Part shown: positions 49,290 to 57,951 of the stretch, piece after piece
How the letters are laid out: every line of letters starts with the position of its first letter
Position numbering within the stretch: position 1 is the stretch's first letter
Assembly: GCA_937873495.1 (NCBI GenBank)
Contig: CALMXZ010000013.1
Coordinates: 1 to 64,000 of the forward strand
Length of the DNA: 64,000 nt
Direction of reading: 5' to 3'
Origin: an uncultured Trueperaceae bacterium
Lineage (GTDB): Bacteria; Deinococcota; Deinococci; Deinococcales; Trueperaceae
Position numbers and translations under genes: made by a program
The notes under the pieces: generated by a model
The model's input: only the letters and a program-made list of their open reading frames with translations
What the model was told of the DNA's origin: nothing
The model's database searches: none

Positions 49290-50207
49290 ATGGCGGAGTA
49301 TCTCGCGGGGCGCCTCGTCCAAGCGCTGCTAGTGATCCTCGCGGTGACGGCCCTGGCCTTCGTGCTCCTTAGGGTGGTCGGCGACCCCGCGCGGCTGCTC
49401 ATGAGCCCGGAGGGCTCCATGGCCGACCTGGAGTCGATCAGGCGCGCGCTCGGGCTGGACGCCCCTCTGTGGTTACAGTTCGTGCGGTTCCTCAAGGGCC
49501 TGGCCTTCGGCGATGTCGGGACGTCGTACACCTTCGGCCTTCCGGCCTTCCAGCTGGTCTTCCAGAGGGTGCCATACACCGTGCTGCTCACCATGGGCGC
49601 GCTCTTGGTCGGGGTACCAGCCGGCATAGCGCTCGGGGTCACGGCAGCCGTGAACCGCGGCTCCGCCGTCGACACGCTGGCCACCAACCTGGCCGTGCTT
49701 GGCCGCGCCGTCCCTAACTTCTGGCTGGCCATCATCCTCATCCTCTTGTTCGGGGTGCAGCTCAGGTGGCTGCCGCCGTCCGGCTCGGGGACCTTCCGCC
49801 ACCTCATCATGCCCGCCATCACGCTGGCCACCGGTTTGGCGGCCATCGTCGCGCGCTTGACGCGCTCGAGCATGTTGGAGGTGCTGCGGGCCGATTTCGT
49901 CAGGACGGCCTACGCCAAAGGCCAGACGCCCATGAAGGTCGTCTACCGCCATGCGTTCAGGAACGCCCTGCTTCCCGTCGTGACCATCGTCGGTCTGCAG
50001 ATGGGGCATCTGCTGGGGGGCGCCATCATCACCGAGACGATCTTCGCCTGGCCCGGGATCGGCCGGCTCCTCATCCAGTCGATCAACGACTACGACTACC
50101 CGGTGGTGCAGGCGGCGGTCCTCGTCATCGCCTTCGGTTTCGTGGCGTTGAACCTGCTGGTCGACCTGCTGTACGCGCTGATCGATCCACGGGTGACGTA
50201 CCGATGA
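49290..50207 (+). CDS. DppB-type ABC importer permease
   Basis: 305 residues, GGAGGGAG upstream of the ATG. VVGDPARLLMSPEGSMADLESI, coupling loop FVRTAYAKGQTPMKVVYRHA, and the end DLLYALIDPRVTYR. Very close to 30014 and 62783. Its stop overlaps the DppC start by 4 bp. Confidence 0.92.
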   Translation: MAEYLAGRLVQALLVILAVTALAFVLLRVVGDPARLLMSPEGSMADLESIRRALGLDAPLWLQFVRFLKGLAFGDVGTSYTFGLPAFQLVFQRVPYTVLLTMGALLVGVPAGIALGVTAAVNRGSAVDTLATNLAVLGRAVPNFWLAIILILLFGVQLRWLPPSGSGTFRHLIMPAITLATGLAAIVARLTRSSMLEVLRADFVRTAYAKGQTPMKVVYRHAFRNALLPVVTIVGLQMGHLLGGAIITETIFAWPGIGRLLIQSINDYDYPVVQAAVLVIAFGFVALNLLVDLLYALIDPRVTYR

Positions 50208-51073
50208 GCCGACCCGAGAGCGGACAGAAGCGGCTCGGTTACTCCAAGGCGCTGCTGAGGAGGCCGGCCGCCGCCATCTCCGTGGCGTTCCTGCTCGTGT
50301 TGGCGGTCGCGGCCGTCGCGGCGCCGTACCTCGCTCCGCACAACCCGGCCAGACAGAGCCTCCGCAGCAGGCTCCTCCCGCCCATGCCGTTGGCCGGCAG
50401 CCAGCAGACGCACGCTCTCGGCACCGACCAGTTGGGCCGCGACGTCCTCAGCCGGCTCCTTTACGGTGCCCGGGTATCGCTGCTGGTCGGTATGTCCGTG
50501 GTGGTCATCGCGGCGAGCATCGGCACGGGCCTCGGGCTGGCGGCCGGCTACTTGGGGGGTCGGGTCGACGCCGTGCTCATGCGCATCGTCGATATCTTCC
50601 TGGCGTTCCCGTTCTTGCTGCTCGCCATCGTCTTCATGGCGACCCTCGGGCCGGGCCTCAAGAACATCATCCTCGTGCTCGCCCTGACCGGGTGGCTCGA
50701 CTACGCCCGGACCGTGAGGGCGCAGGTCCTTGCGCTTCGCGAGACCGAGTACGTGACGGCGGCCGAGGCCCTTGGGGTGGTCAAGTCGGGCGTCATGTGG
50801 CGCCATATCTTCCCGAACATCCTCGCCTCGGTGATCGTGATCGCGAGCCTCCAGGTCGGCGCCGTCATCGTGGCCGAGGCCTCGCTGACCTTCCTGGGGC
50901 TCGGCGTCCCACCCGCGATCCCGACCTGGGGCACCATGCTGGCCACGGGGCGTGAGTACATGTCGTCCGCGTGGTGGCTGGCCACGCTGCCTGGCGTGGC
51001 CATAACGTTGACGGTGTTGGCGGTCAACACCATCGGAGACTGGCTCAGGGACGCGCGCGACCCGTACCTCTAA
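50204..51073 (+). CDS. DppC-type ABC importer permease
   Basis: 289 residues from the ATG at 50204. THALGTDQLGRDVLSRLLYGA, coupling loop EALGVVKSGVMWRHIFPN, and the end TIGDWLRDARDPYL. Last gene of the operon from 46835. No ATPase follows. Confidence 0.92.
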   Translation: MSRPESGQKRLGYSKALLRRPAAAISVAFLLVLAVAAVAAPYLAPHNPARQSLRSRLLPPMPLAGSQQTHALGTDQLGRDVLSRLLYGARVSLLVGMSVVVIAASIGTGLGLAAGYLGGRVDAVLMRIVDIFLAFPFLLLAIVFMATLGPGLKNIILVLALTGWLDYARTVRAQVLALRETEYVTAAEALGVVKSGVMWRHIFPNILASVIVIASLQVGAVIVAEASLTFLGLGVPPAIPTWGTMLATGREYMSSAWWLATLPGVAITLTVLAVNTIGDWLRDARDPYL

Positions 51074-51155
51074 TACTGCCTGCCGGGCGGCGCGTGTGAA
51101 GAACGGCGCGCCGGTTGCGGGTCGCGCACCCGTTTGATAAGTTTACTACGCGATA

Positions 51156-51184
51156 TTGACAGCTCGTGAGAAGACTGCTACGCT
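51156..51184 (+). promoter_or_regulatory. promoter of the sugar cluster
   Basis: TTGACA (51156-51161), a 17-bp spacer and TACGCT (51179-51184), in an AT-rich patch. The start site would be near 51191, which rules out the upstream in-frame start at 51166 and supports the GTG at 51214. Confidence 0.55.
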
Positions 51185-51213
51185 TCCGGCAACGCTTCCT
51201 CGAGGAGGTTTCC

Positions 51214-52125
51214 GTGCCGGAGTTGGTAGGGGTTGGTCATATCTGCCAGGACCATCTCTGCGTCATCGAGGCGTATCCGCCCGAGGACGGCTCCACGCGC
51301 ATCACGGAGATCGAGTTCCAGGGCGGCGGAGCCGCGGCCACCGCCACCGTGGCGGCCGCGCGGTTGGGGATCGACACCGCGCTGATCGGCAACCTCGGCG
51401 CGGACCGCATCGGTGATGAGATCGTCGACGAGCTCCTGAGGGAGGGGGTCGACGTCTCGGCCCTCGACCGCCTCGAGGGCGTCAGGAGCCTCTCATCCTA
51501 CGTAATGATCTGCCCGGAGCGCGGTACCCGCACGAAGTTCCCCTTCAAGGACCGCATGGCGCCCATCGCGTGGAGCCAGCTTCAGCGAGAGACGCTGAGC
51601 GGGGCGAAGGTCCTGCATCTGGACGGGACGCACTACGAGAACGCCGTTCGCGCCGCCTCGCTCGCCAAGGAGCACGGCGTGACCGTTTCGCTCGACGGCT
51701 CGACGCGGCAGCGCGACAACGACTTGAACCGGCGGCTCGCCTCCATGGCCGACGTCCTCATCACCAACGCCGTGTACCCGATGCTCGTCTCCGGCGAGGA
51801 GAGCCTGGGCGAAGCCCTGCTGGAGCTGAGCACGTGGGGGCCGGAGTTCGTGGCGGCCACCGCCGGCCAGGACGGCGTCTACGCCGTGGTCGGGGGCGAG
51901 GTGAGGCACTACCCCGCGTTCAACGTCGAGGTGGTGGACACCACCGGCGCCGGCGACGTGTTCCACGGGGCCTTCCTGGCGGCGCGCCTGCGAGGGAAGG
52001 GCGTCGAGGACTGCATCCGGTTCGCGCAGTACGCCGCGGGGAGGAAGTGCGGGCAGATGGGTGGACGACGAGGGATCCCGGACTGGGCGACGGTCGAGGC
52101 CGCGCTGTCCAGGCTCGAAGCATAA
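51214..52125 (+). CDS. PfkB-family sugar kinase
   Basis: 303 residues from a GTG (51214) with AGGAGG 5-6 bp upstream. PfkB marks: EFQGGGAAATATVAAARLGI near the start and VVDTTGAGDVFHGAFLAARL with the catalytic Asp. Relatives phosphorylate ribose, fructose, tagatose-6-P, fructose-1-P and others. With a class II aldolase, an RpiR regulator and a hexose-phosphate-type importer alongside, a hexose or hexose phosphate is likely. Confidence 0.88.
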   Translation: MPELVGVGHICQDHLCVIEAYPPEDGSTRITEIEFQGGGAAATATVAAARLGIDTALIGNLGADRIGDEIVDELLREGVDVSALDRLEGVRSLSSYVMICPERGTRTKFPFKDRMAPIAWSQLQRETLSGAKVLHLDGTHYENAVRAASLAKEHGVTVSLDGSTRQRDNDLNRRLASMADVLITNAVYPMLVSGEESLGEALLELSTWGPEFVAATAGQDGVYAVVGGEVRHYPAFNVEVVDTTGAGDVFHGAFLAARLRGKGVEDCIRFAQYAAGRKCGQMGGRRGIPDWATVEAALSRLEA

Positions 52126-52161
52126 CGACCCGAAGCAAGCAACACTCAAGGAGGTAACGAA

Positions 52162-53196
52162 GTGAAGCGCAGCATCCTGATCGCACTAGCAACCCTGGTG
52201 GCCTTCGTCGGCCTGGCCCACGCCCAGAGCGACCCGTCCGTCACCGGCACGTTGGTCATCTACACGACCACCTACGACATCGAGTACAAGCTCATCATCG
52301 AGCAGGGCTTCCAGGGCAAGTATCCGAACGTGAAAGTGGAGTCGGTGCAAGCGGGCGCCGGCGAGCTGAAGACGCGCATCCGCTCCGAGGCAGCCAACCC
52401 TCAGGCGGACGTGATGTTCGGCGGGCTCAGCTACGGCGACTCCGGTCTGGGTCTATGGGAAGAGTACGTGTCCTCCACGGACGCCAGCCTGCCCGAGCAC
52501 ATGCGCAACACGAGCGGCTACCTGACGTGGATGACCATCCAGCTCGAGAACCTGCTGGTGAGTTACGACGCCGCCAAGCGCGCCGGCATCGGCGTCGACG
52601 AGATCACGGGCTTCCGCTCCCTGCTCGACCCGCGGCTGAACGGCAAGATCATCTGGGCCGATCCCTCGGCGTCCTCGTCCGCCTGGAACATGCTGGCCAC
52701 CATGCTGGTGACCATGGGCGGCTACGAGAGCGACGCGGCCTGGGACTACGTCGACCAGCTCCTCGCCAACGGCCTGGTCATCGGCTCGAGCTCCAGCATC
52801 CCCTTCCGCTCCGTGTACGAGGGCGAGTACGTCGTCGGTCTCACTTACGAGGCGCCTGCCGTGTCGTACTACGAGGCCGGCTTCGACGGCACCGTCAAGA
52901 TCGTGTACATGGAGGAGGGCACCTCGGCCTTCCCCTTCGCTTCCGCGATCATCAAGGGCGCGCGCAACCTCGACCTCGCCAAGCTGTTCATGGATTACGT
53001 GGTCTCCGACGAGGCGCAGACGTTGTGGGCCACCTCGACGGCGCGTCAGGCGAACACCACCATCCCGACGACCAACCCGTTCCTCACCGACGCCGCTGAC
53101 ATCCTCATCATCGACTCCGACCACCAGTACCTGAGCGACCACCGGGAAGAGATCCTGGCGCGGTTCCAGGCGCTCTACGTCAAGCACAACAACTGA
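52162..53196 (+). CDS. FbpA/AfuA-type ABC substrate-binding protein
   Basis: 344 residues. Signal peptide about 1-21 (VGLAHAQ), no lipobox. The sequence GTLVIYTTTYDIEYKLIIEQ, then ADVMFGGLSYGDSGL and GKIIWADPSASSSAWNMLATM, belongs to the FbpA-like family 1 proteins once all called ferric-binding. The Tyr pair needed for iron is not obvious. AfuA relatives bind hexose phosphates, which would fit the kinase and aldolase neighbours. AAGGAGG precedes the ATG. Confidence 0.83.
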   Translation: MKRSILIALATLVAFVGLAHAQSDPSVTGTLVIYTTTYDIEYKLIIEQGFQGKYPNVKVESVQAGAGELKTRIRSEAANPQADVMFGGLSYGDSGLGLWEEYVSSTDASLPEHMRNTSGYLTWMTIQLENLLVSYDAAKRAGIGVDEITGFRSLLDPRLNGKIIWADPSASSSAWNMLATMLVTMGGYESDAAWDYVDQLLANGLVIGSSSSIPFRSVYEGEYVVGLTYEAPAVSYYEAGFDGTVKIVYMEEGTSAFPFASAIIKGARNLDLAKLFMDYVVSDEAQTLWATSTARQANTTIPTTNPFLTDAADILIIDSDHQYLSDHREEILARFQALYVKHNN

Positions 53197-53268
53197 AGGA
53201 GCCTAGGCTTCGCCCGGCGTGAGCGCGGCCGAGGCGCACGTACCTTCGACAAGACTCTCGCGTTCGAC

Positions 53269-53305
53269 GCTGGTAGGAGCCCCGCCCGCCGCGGCTCCTA
53301 CCAGC
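53269..53305 (+). terminator. stem-loop between binding protein and ATPase
   Basis: GCTGGTAGGAGCC (53269-53281) pairs with GGCTCCTACCAGC (53293-53305); loop 11 nt. It likely sets a higher level of the binding protein. Confidence 0.55.
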
Positions 53306-53324
53306 CAGGGGAAGGACCGCGCTC

Positions 53325-54422
53325 ATGAGCGTCAGCATCACCATCCAGAACGCCGTGAAACGCTACGGCGACGCGGTGATCATCCCGGACCTCTCGCTCG
53401 AGATCCGCGAGGGTGAGTTCTTCACGTTGCTCGGGCCGAGCGGTTGCGGCAAGACGACCCTGCTCAGGATGATCGCCGGGTTCAACTCCATCGAGGGCGG
53501 AGACTTCTACTTCGGCACCACCCGCATCAACGACCTCGACCCCGCCAGGCGGAACATCGGGATGGTGTTCCAGAACTACGCCATCTTCCCGCACATGACG
53601 GTGCGGGCCAACATCGCCTTCGGCCTGCTGAACCGCAAGCTGCCGGCCGGCGAGATAGCCGCCCGCGCGGACGAGTTCCTCGGCCTCGTGCGCATCTCCG
53701 AGTACGCGGACCGCTTGCCGGAGCGCCTCTCCGGCGGTCAGCAGCAGCGGGTGGCGCTCGCCAGGGCCCTGGCCATCCACCCCGACGTGCTCCTCATGGA
53801 CGAGCCGCTCTCCAACCTCGACGCCAAGCTGCGCCTGGAGATGCGCGAGGCTATAAAGGAGATCCAGCGGAGCGTCGGCATCACCACCGTCTACGTCACC
53901 CACGACCAGGAGGAGGCCATGGCCGTCTCCGATCGCATAGCCGTGATGAACGGCGGGGTGATCAGGCAGATCGGCACCCCGCGGGCGCTCTATCAGCGAC
54001 CGGCGGACCTCTTCGTGGCCACCTTCATCGGTCACACGAACGTTCTCGACGGCGAACTCAACAGGAACGGCGCCGAGAGCGGCGTGACGCTCGCCGGCGT
54101 CCACGTTCCGCTGCAGACCCTTGCCGGCGACGCCGGCCCGCAACGCGTCAAGGTCTCGGTGCGCCCGGAGGACTTCTATCTCGCGGGTCCCGGGGCCGGC
54201 GTCGTCGCTGGGGTAGTCGAGCGCAGCGTGTTCCTCGGACTGAACACGCACTACCACGTGCGTCTTCCCTCGGGTGAGGCCGTCGAGATCGTCCAGGAGT
54301 CCGTCATGGAGGACCCGATCGCGCCCGCCACGCCCGTGCGCCTCGGCATCAAGTCGCAGAAGATCAACGTCTTCGACGAGGCGGGCGCCGTCTCGCTGAT
54401 GGCCCCGCTGGTGGGAGCATGA
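53325..54422 (+). CDS. ABC importer ATPase (FbpC/AfuC/PotA-like)
   Basis: 365 residues. Walker A GPSGCGKTT (37-45), signature LSGGQQQRVALARAL, Walker B LLMDEPLSNLDAKLR, His in VYVTHDQEEAMAVS. A C-terminal TOBE-like domain (about 245-365) may bind regulators. It is the only importer ATPase in the window. It overlaps the permease gene by 4 bp. Confidence 0.93.
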   Translation: MSVSITIQNAVKRYGDAVIIPDLSLEIREGEFFTLLGPSGCGKTTLLRMIAGFNSIEGGDFYFGTTRINDLDPARRNIGMVFQNYAIFPHMTVRANIAFGLLNRKLPAGEIAARADEFLGLVRISEYADRLPERLSGGQQQRVALARALAIHPDVLLMDEPLSNLDAKLRLEMREAIKEIQRSVGITTVYVTHDQEEAMAVSDRIAVMNGGVIRQIGTPRALYQRPADLFVATFIGHTNVLDGELNRNGAESGVTLAGVHVPLQTLAGDAGPQRVKVSVRPEDFYLAGPGAGVVAGVVERSVFLGLNTHYHVRLPSGEAVEIVQESVMEDPIAPATPVRLGIKSQKINVFDEAGAVSLMAPLVGA

Positions 54423-56074
54423 TCCGCTCGCCGAGACGGCTGGAGCTGTGGCACGTCGTCAGCATCGGCATCCTCGCGGTGTACGGTCTGTTCCTCGTCT
54501 ACCCGCTGCTCGGCATGCTGAAGGACTCCGTTCTCACGGCGGACGGCTCCTTCTCGCTGCGCTACTTCCAACGCTTCTTCGGCGAGCGCTACTACCTCAA
54601 CACCGTGCTGAACAGCTTCAAGCTGTCCTTCGCCACGATGTGCTTCGCCCTGCTCGTCGGTATCCCGCTCGCCTATCTCTACAACTTCTACGTCATCAGG
54701 GGCCGCGCCGTCGTCCAGGTGCTGATAGTCCTGAGCTCCATGTCGGCTCCGTTCGTCGGCGCCTACGCCTGGATCCTGCTGCTCGGGCGCTCGGGCCTCA
54801 TCACGCGGTTCCTGCGCGACTCCGTCGGCATCGAGATCCCGACCATCTACGGTTTCAACGGGGTGGTCCTCGTCCTGACGCTGCAGCTCTACCCGCTGGT
54901 GTTCCTATACGTCTCCGGGGCGTTGCGCAACGTCGACCGGTCCTTGCTCGAGGCTTCCCAGAGCCTCGGCACCAGCAACCTGAAGCGCTTCTTTCGCGTC
55001 GTGTTGCCGCTATGCATGACCTCGATCCTCGCGTCCGCCCTGCTCGTCTTCATGCGGGCGATGGCCGACTTCGGCACCCCGCTCGTCATAGGCGAGGGCT
55101 ACCGGACCTTCCCGGTCGAGATCTACAAGCAGTACGTCGGCGAGACCTCGCAGAACTACAGCTTCGCCGCCGCCATCAGCGTCGTGGCCATCGCCATCAC
55201 CGCCATCGTCTTCCTCCTGCAGAAGCTGGCCGCCAACCGCTTCAGCTTCAAGATGAACGCCCTGAACCGCATCGAGCCGAAGAGGGCGAAGCCGCTGGCG
55301 TCCGTGCTGATCCACGCCTTCACCTACTTGGTCGTGACGGTGAGCATGCTCCCCCAGGCCTACCTGGCCTACAGCTCCTTCCGCAAGACCAACGTCTTCG
55401 GTAACTTCGTGGCCGGCTACTCGTTCGACAGTTACCGTGAGGCGTGGCGCTACGTGAGCAAGGCGCTGCCGACCACGCTGCTGATCGGCGGGCTGAGCCT
55501 GGTCGTGGTCGTCCTGATGTCCATCCTCATCGCCTACATGGTCGTCAGGCGCCGCAGCATCCTCAACAACACCATCGACACGATGTCGATGCTCCCCTAC
55601 ATCATCCCTGGCTCGGTGGTCGGGATCGCCCTCGCGCTCGCCTTCAGCTCCCGCCCGCTGGTCCTGACCGGGACGGTGGTGATCATGGTGGTCGCCATGT
55701 GCATCCGCCGGAGCCCGTACACCATCAGGAGCAGCGTCGCCATCCTCCAACAGATCCCGGTCGCCACGGAAGAGGCCGCCATCAGCCTCGGTGCGTCCAA
55801 GCTCAAGACGTTCTTCCGCATAACCACGCCCATGATGGCCAACGGCATCATCGCCGGCGCCATCCTGAGCTGGGTAACGATCCTGACGGAGCTCTCGGCG
55901 TCGATCATGCTCTACAGCGCCAAGACGCAGACCCTCACGCTGACCATCTACGTCCTCGTCAGCCGCGGCATCGACGGTCCGGCTTCGGCGGTCGCGACCA
56001 TCCTGATGCTGTTCACCGTGCTCTCCCTGGCGCTCTTCATGCTGCTCTCCAAGAACCGCGACTTGGCGTTGTAA
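54419..56074 (+). CDS. fused double-domain ABC permease (FbpB/AfuB-like)
   Basis: 551 residues with about 12 helices in two homologous halves, each with an EAA loop: EASQSLGTSNLKRFFRVVLP near 180 and EAAISLGASKLKTFFRITTP near 455. One polypeptide therefore supplies both channel halves, as in ferric and hexose-phosphate importers. It works with the ATPase and binding protein just upstream. Confidence 0.92.
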   Translation: MIRSPRRLELWHVVSIGILAVYGLFLVYPLLGMLKDSVLTADGSFSLRYFQRFFGERYYLNTVLNSFKLSFATMCFALLVGIPLAYLYNFYVIRGRAVVQVLIVLSSMSAPFVGAYAWILLLGRSGLITRFLRDSVGIEIPTIYGFNGVVLVLTLQLYPLVFLYVSGALRNVDRSLLEASQSLGTSNLKRFFRVVLPLCMTSILASALLVFMRAMADFGTPLVIGEGYRTFPVEIYKQYVGETSQNYSFAAAISVVAIAITAIVFLLQKLAANRFSFKMNALNRIEPKRAKPLASVLIHAFTYLVVTVSMLPQAYLAYSSFRKTNVFGNFVAGYSFDSYREAWRYVSKALPTTLLIGGLSLVVVVLMSILIAYMVVRRRSILNNTIDTMSMLPYIIPGSVVGIALALAFSSRPLVLTGTVVIMVVAMCIRRSPYTIRSSVAILQQIPVATEEAAISLGASKLKTFFRITTPMMANGIIAGAILSWVTILTELSASIMLYSAKTQTLTLTIYVLVSRGIDGPASAVATILMLFTVLSLALFMLLSKNRDLAL

Positions 56075-56139
56075 CGAACGACGACGATCCTACGACCAAC
56101 GTGGGCGTGACGAACGGTAAGCCCTAGGAGGGGCTGATC

Positions 56140-57006
56140 ATGGGATATGTGTCTTGTACCGAGATGATGGAAGACGCCAAGCGCGGCGGCTACGCCGTCG
56201 GGCAGTTCAACCTCAACAACATGGAGTCGATACGCGCTTACCTGCTCGCCGCGCAGGAGCTGCGCTCCCCCGTCATCCTCGGGGTGTCGAGCGGGACGGC
56301 CAAGTACATGGGCGGTTACCGCACCATCGTCTGCACCGTGAAGCCGTTCATCGACTTCCTCGGCATCTCCGTGCCCGTCGCCCTGCACGTCGATCACGGC
56401 AGCTTCGAGGAAGCGGTTGAGGCCATCGAGGCCGGCTTCAAGTCGGTCATGTTCGACGGGTCGGCGCTGCCCATCGAGGAGAACCTGCGGAAGACGGCCG
56501 ACCTCGTCGACCTCTGCCGCGAGGCGGGCGTCTCGCTGGAGTGCGAGGTCGGCGCCATCGGCGGCGAGGAGGACGGCGTGGCCGCGATGGGCGAGTGCGC
56601 CGATCCTGAGGAGTGCCGCCTGATAGCCCAGCTCGGCATGCAGATGCTGGCGGCCGGCATCGGGAACATCCACGGCAAGTACCCCGCCGACTGGCCGGGG
56701 TTGCGCTTCGACGTGCTCGAGGAGGTGGGCCGGGTCACGGGCGGGATGCCGCTCGTGCTCCACGGCGGCTCGGAGATCCCTGACGCCATGGTCCGCCGCG
56801 CGATCGGCCTCGGGGTCTGCAAGGTGAACGTGAACACCGAGTGCCAGCTCGCCTTCGCGGCCGGCGTGCGGCGCTACATCGAGGCAGGCCGGGACCTCAA
56901 GGGCAAGGGCTTCGCCACCAGAGCGCTGCTCGCGGACGGCCTCGAGGCGAGCAAGCGGGTCGCCATGGACAAGATGGAGCTCTTCGGCAGCGCCGGCAAA
57001 GCTTAG
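56140..57006 (+). CDS. class II fructose/tagatose-bisphosphate aldolase family protein
   Basis: 288 residues, AGGAGG upstream. Family marks: YAVGQFNLNNMESIRAYLLA, zinc His in ALHVDHGSFE (His86), MFDGS with Asp106, ECEVGAIGGEEDG, GNIHGKYP (His178), LVLHGGSEIP (His208) and KVNVNTECQ. Class II aldolases split fructose- or tagatose-1,6-bisphosphate into two triose phosphates. It probably finishes the path begun by the importer and PfkB kinase. Confidence 0.88.
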   Translation: MGYVSCTEMMEDAKRGGYAVGQFNLNNMESIRAYLLAAQELRSPVILGVSSGTAKYMGGYRTIVCTVKPFIDFLGISVPVALHVDHGSFEEAVEAIEAGFKSVMFDGSALPIEENLRKTADLVDLCREAGVSLECEVGAIGGEEDGVAAMGECADPEECRLIAQLGMQMLAAGIGNIHGKYPADWPGLRFDVLEEVGRVTGGMPLVLHGGSEIPDAMVRRAIGLGVCKVNVNTECQLAFAAGVRRYIEAGRDLKGKGFATRALLADGLEASKRVAMDKMELFGSAGKA

Positions 57007-57066
57007 GATCGGGCGTGGATCACCGACCGCGCCAGAGCATCAGGGCCGGCGGAGGGTAGGAGAGTA

Positions 57067-57882
57067 GTGGAACCTGCTGGCTTCCAAGGCTCCGAGGCGT
57101 TGCGACTGCGCGTGCTCCAGAAGTACGACGGCCTCAGCCGGGCCGAGCGCAGCGTCGCCGACGTCGCCTTGGCGCGCGGCGCCGGCCTCATCGACTGCAC
57201 CATCGCCGACCTGGCGCGGGAGAGCGGCGTGAGCGAGCCGACGGTCGTCCGCTTCTGCAACAGCATCGGCTTCCGCGGCATAAAGGAGTTGAAACGCGCG
57301 GCCGTCAGCGTCCCGACGCGAGCCGGCCCCGCGGGCGAGCGCGTGGAGCTTGGCGAGGTCGACTCGGAGGAGAAGCTGATCTCCTTCGTGCTCGGCCACA
57401 TGCAGGACGCCCTGCGGGAGACGTACGAGACGTTGGACAGGCAGAGGCTGGCCGCCGCCATCGACCTCTTGGAGGACGCGCGCTTCCTGCGGGTGGTGGG
57501 GACGGGCGGCTCGGCCATCGCCGCGCGGCACGCCCAGCACTACTTCAGGAGGCTCGGGATCCCGTGCGCCACCTTCTCCGTCTACGAGCCGGAAGAGGTC
57601 GTCATGGAGCGCTACGACGAGGGCGACGTCGTCCTCGCGTTCTCCATGTCCGGCAACACTCCCCTGGTCGTCGACATCGTCGCCGACGCCAAGCGCAAGG
57701 GCGCGCGGGTCATCTGCGTGACGGCCTGGGGCGAGAACCGCCTCCGCGAGCTGGCCGACGTCTCGCTGCAGACGCCCTTCTGCGGCGAGGGCGCCGTCTA
57801 CGGGCATCGCGCGTTGGAGCGCACGGCGCAGGTGGCGGTCGTGAACCTGCTGTACGCCGGCCTGTCGCTGCGGCGCCGCTAG
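57067..57882 (+). CDS. RpiR/MurR-family regulator (HTH + SIS)
   Basis: 271 residues from a GTG. HTH_6 domain about 15-80: LSRAERSVADVALARG, ARESGVSEPTVVRFCNSIGF. SIS domain about 115-265: LRVVGTGGSAIAARHAQHYF and VLAFSMSGNTPLVVDIVADA, a sugar-phosphate-binding fold. It likely controls the 51214-57006 cluster in response to a phosphorylated sugar. It is co-directional with the aldolase, 60 bp downstream. Confidence 0.9.
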   Translation: MEPAGFQGSEALRLRVLQKYDGLSRAERSVADVALARGAGLIDCTIADLARESGVSEPTVVRFCNSIGFRGIKELKRAAVSVPTRAGPAGERVELGEVDSEEKLISFVLGHMQDALRETYETLDRQRLAAAIDLLEDARFLRVVGTGGSAIAARHAQHYFRRLGIPCATFSVYEPEEVVMERYDEGDVVLAFSMSGNTPLVVDIVADAKRKGARVICVTAWGENRLRELADVSLQTPFCGEGAVYGHRALERTAQVAVVNLLYAGLSLRRR

Positions 57883-57896
57883 CCGGCGGCGGCCGG

Positions 57897-57927
57897 CAGG
57901 CGACCCGCAGGCGACCCGCAGGCGACC
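57897..57927. repeat. short tandem repeat
   Basis: Unit CAGGCGACCCG, about 2.8 copies, in the 69-bp gap between the convergent RpiR and M19 genes. Confidence 0.6.
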
Positions 57928-57951
57928 GGCCGCCCCGTCTCTAATGCGTCC

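Noticed and set aside
52162-56074. Ferric iron importer (FbpABC)
   Set aside because: The transporter family allows it, but no iron-related gene or obvious Tyr pair supports it, and kinase, aldolase and RpiR neighbours point to sugar phosphates. Kept as an alternative only.
57897-57927. CRISPR-like repeat
   Set aside because: Only an 11-bp tandem unit in under three copies, with no spacers and no cas genes.
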